A program made the position numbers and the translations under genes. A stretch of 64,000 nucleotides of DNA. Origin: Bradyrhizobium sp. dw_78. Its GTDB lineage: Bacteria; Pseudomonadota; Alphaproteobacteria; Rhizobiales; Xanthobacteraceae. The stretch is taken from NCBI RefSeq assembly GCF_018449525.1, contig NZ_JAAVUS010000001.1:372001-436000 (forward strand). Direction: 5' to 3'. The notes beneath the pieces were generated by a model. It did not search any database, was not told the DNA's origin, and saw only the letters and a list, made by a program, of their open reading frames with translations. Below, one piece after another: positions 62,459 through 64,000 of the stretch. Position 1 is the stretch's first letter. Every line of letters begins with the position of its first letter.

Positions 62459-63226
62459 ATGAAGCCGCTGCTGGAACGCCACGGGGACCGGCTGATCGGC
62501 GTCCTCTCGCCCATCCTCCTGCTGATCGTGTGGGAACTGCTGGTTCGTTTTCACTGGATCAGCGCGCAGTTTTTTCCGGCACCGTCGAGCATCGCGGTGA
62601 CGTTTGTGAAGCTCGCCCGCACCGGCGATTTGTGGCTTAACGTCGGCGTCAGCCTGCGCCGCCTGCTTTTGGGATTCATCATCGGCGGCGTGCCGGGCCT
62701 GCTGCTCGGAATCGTCATGGGGCTATCGCGGCCGATCCGGCTGTTCATCGAGCCGCTGATCGCCTCGACTTACCCGATACCGAAAAGCGCGCTGCTGCCG
62801 CTCGTGCTGCTGATTTTTGGCCTTGGCGAGAGTTCGAAAATCGCCATGGTTGCGATGGGCGTGTTCTATCCGGTCATCATGAATACTGTGACCGGCGTCC
62901 TGCAGATTTCGAAAATCTACTTCGATGTCGGAACGAATTTCGGCGCCGGCCGGTGGAAGACCTTCCGGACCATCGCGCTTCCCGGCGCTGCGCCTTTCAT
63001 CATCACCGGCGTGAAACTCGGGATCGGCATGGGGCTGATATTGATCTCGATCGCCGAGATGGTCGGGGCCGACAGCGGCCTCGGCTACATGATCTGGAAT
63101 GCCTGGCAGTTGATGGACGTGGAAACGATGTATGTCGGCCTGTTCATGATCGCCTTCCTCGGCTTCGTCTTCACGCTTCTGCTCGATGAGATCGAGCGCT
63201 GGCTTCTTCCCTGGCGAGCGGCGTAA
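62459..63226 (+). CDS. ABC transporter permease, nitrate/sulfonate/taurine type
   Basis: A 255-residue permease with about six helices. PIPKSALLPLVLLIFGLGESSKIAMVAMGVFYPV is the conserved region of this family (seen as PKSALLPLVLLIFGLGESSK), and GAGRWKTFRTIALPGAAPFI is the coupling loop. MVGADSGLGYMIWNAWQL lies near the C-terminus. The start is three bases behind the ATPase stop. Confidence 0.93.
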   Translation: MKPLLERHGDRLIGVLSPILLLIVWELLVRFHWISAQFFPAPSSIAVTFVKLARTGDLWLNVGVSLRRLLLGFIIGGVPGLLLGIVMGLSRPIRLFIEPLIASTYPIPKSALLPLVLLIFGLGESSKIAMVAMGVFYPVIMNTVTGVLQISKIYFDVGTNFGAGRWKTFRTIALPGAAPFIITGVKLGIGMGLILISIAEMVGADSGLGYMIWNAWQLMDVETMYVGLFMIAFLGFVFTLLLDEIERWLLPWRAA

Positions 63227-63271
63227 CCGTTCGCGTCTTGCTCAACCTGAATGAACTCAAGGAAAAATAAA

Positions 63272-64000
63272 ATGGGCTGCATGGACCTTAGACAATGGAT
63301 TGATCTTCTCGATCGCGAAGGGGAGGTGCGGCGCATCAAGGCCGAGGTCAACTGGGACCGCGAAATCGGCACGATCTCCAGGAAAGTCCTCGAGCGAGAG
63401 GGGCCAGCGCTTCTGTTCGAGAACATCAAGGATTACGCCTCGGCGCGTGGCCGCAAGGTCTTCTCGGGCGGTATCGGAACCCGCAAGCGGCTCGCGCTCG
63501 CGCTGGGCTTTCCGAAAGACGCCACCAACAGCGAGATCGTTCAATATGTGATGCGAAAGAACACCGAACGCATTCCGCCCGTTCTGGTGCCGACCGGTCC
63601 GGTCAAGGAAAATATCCTGCGCGGCGACGAGATCGATCTTCTCGAATTCCCGGTGCCGAAGTGGCACTATCTCGAAGGCGGACGCTACATCAACACCTAT
63701 GCCTGCATCGTCACGCGCGATCCGGACACCCGCGTCCAGAACGTCGGCATCTACCGGGGAATGGTGGGCAAGAAGAACTCCATCCCAACGCTCTTGATCA
63801 AGGGCGGTCAGCATTGGGGCCAGCATTTCGCGAAATATGCGGAGCGGGGCGAGAAGATGCCGGTGGCCTGCGTGATCGGCTGGGACCCGATCATGGGCTT
63901 TCTGGCGGGCAGTCCGTTGCCGGCCGGCGTGTGCGAGTTCGACGTCCTTGGCGCCTATCGCGACGAGCCGGTGCCGGTCGTCAAATGCGAGACCGTCGAT
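63272..64000 (+). CDS. UbiD family decarboxylase (partial, runs off the window)
   Basis: The first 243 codons of a UbiD-type protein, open to the window end. The start at 63272 has AAGGA eight bases upstream; a second ATG at 63281 is too close. UbiD enzymes reversibly (de)carboxylate aromatic or unsaturated acids with prenylated FMN. Typical N-terminal sequences are MDLRQWIDLLDREGEVRRIK and QNVGIYRGMVGKKN, the latter matching the NxGxYR motif that helps bind prFMN. The catalytic Glu-Arg-Glu region lies beyond the window. It is the last gene seen behind an ABC operon. Confidence 0.9.
   Translation, partial: MGCMDLRQWIDLLDREGEVRRIKAEVNWDREIGTISRKVLEREGPALLFENIKDYASARGRKVFSGGIGTRKRLALALGFPKDATNSEIVQYVMRKNTERIPPVLVPTGPVKENILRGDEIDLLEFPVPKWHYLEGGRYINTYACIVTRDPDTRVQNVGIYRGMVGKKNSIPTLLIKGGQHWGQHFAKYAERGEKMPVACVIGWDPIMGFLAGSPLPAGVCEFDVLGAYRDEPVPVVKCETVD

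Overview
The window reads as ordinary chromosome of a high-GC alphaproteobacterium in the Bradyrhizobium/Rhodopseudomonas group (Nitrobacteraceae). The grounds are a two-piece permuted ssrA with tag ANDNYAPVAQAA, the gene order thyA-folA-hflK-hflC-DUF2065-degP-serB/miaA-ilv, SspB of the alpha type, and several intergenic repeat families that I recall from that group. The genus is an inference. I see no prophage, insertion sequence, CRISPR array or rRNA.

Layout. 0-5.4 kb: tail of an ArsB-like transporter, feoAB ferrous iron uptake, two small DUF genes, fumC and sspB, mostly on the minus strand. 5.6-5.9 kb: ssrA (tmRNA), beside the gene for the ClpXP adaptor that recognises its tag. 6-9.3 kb: a MarR regulator divergent from a flavin aromatic hydroxylase, with two matching palindromes, then a split chromate transporter. 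9.4-17.3 kb: folate/thymidylate genes, the HflKC-DegP envelope protease group, and serB and miaA facing apart with overlapping start codons. 17.4-23.1 kb: branched-chain amino acid operon (leader peptide, attenuator, ilvB, threonine dehydratase-like gene, ilvH, methyltransferase, ilvC). 23.5-31 kb: a glycine-betaine-type ABC system with fused permease/binding protein, then a nitrate/sulfonate/taurine-type ABC system with PEBP and cupin genes among its components, and a NUDIX gene. 31-34 kb: PPK2 and an Hsp70-like protein.

34.1-37.7 kb is an accessory patch of lower GC with orphan genes, one apparently frameshifted gene, palindromic repeats and a large structured repeat. A Leu-rich leader with competing hairpins precedes leuA at 38.1 kb. 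A TRAP transporter, a Spy/LTXXQ protein and tRNA-Lys(CTT) follow.

44-54 kb carries a MocR regulator, a CinA-domain protein, a COG0523 GTPase and a PRPP synthetase. Next comes an unusual run: OMP-decarboxylase-like protein, aldehyde dehydrogenase, metal amidohydrolase, NadC-like phosphoribosyltransferase with an altered substrate motif, and a HAD nucleotidase-like protein. This is the best candidate for an undescribed pathway here. 54-64 kb holds a LysR regulator, a SnoaL-like protein, a complete Liv-type ABC transporter, a second ABC transporter with a Tat-type binding protein, and the start of a UbiD-family decarboxylase gene cut by the window end. Together they look like uptake and processing of organic, possibly aromatic, acids.
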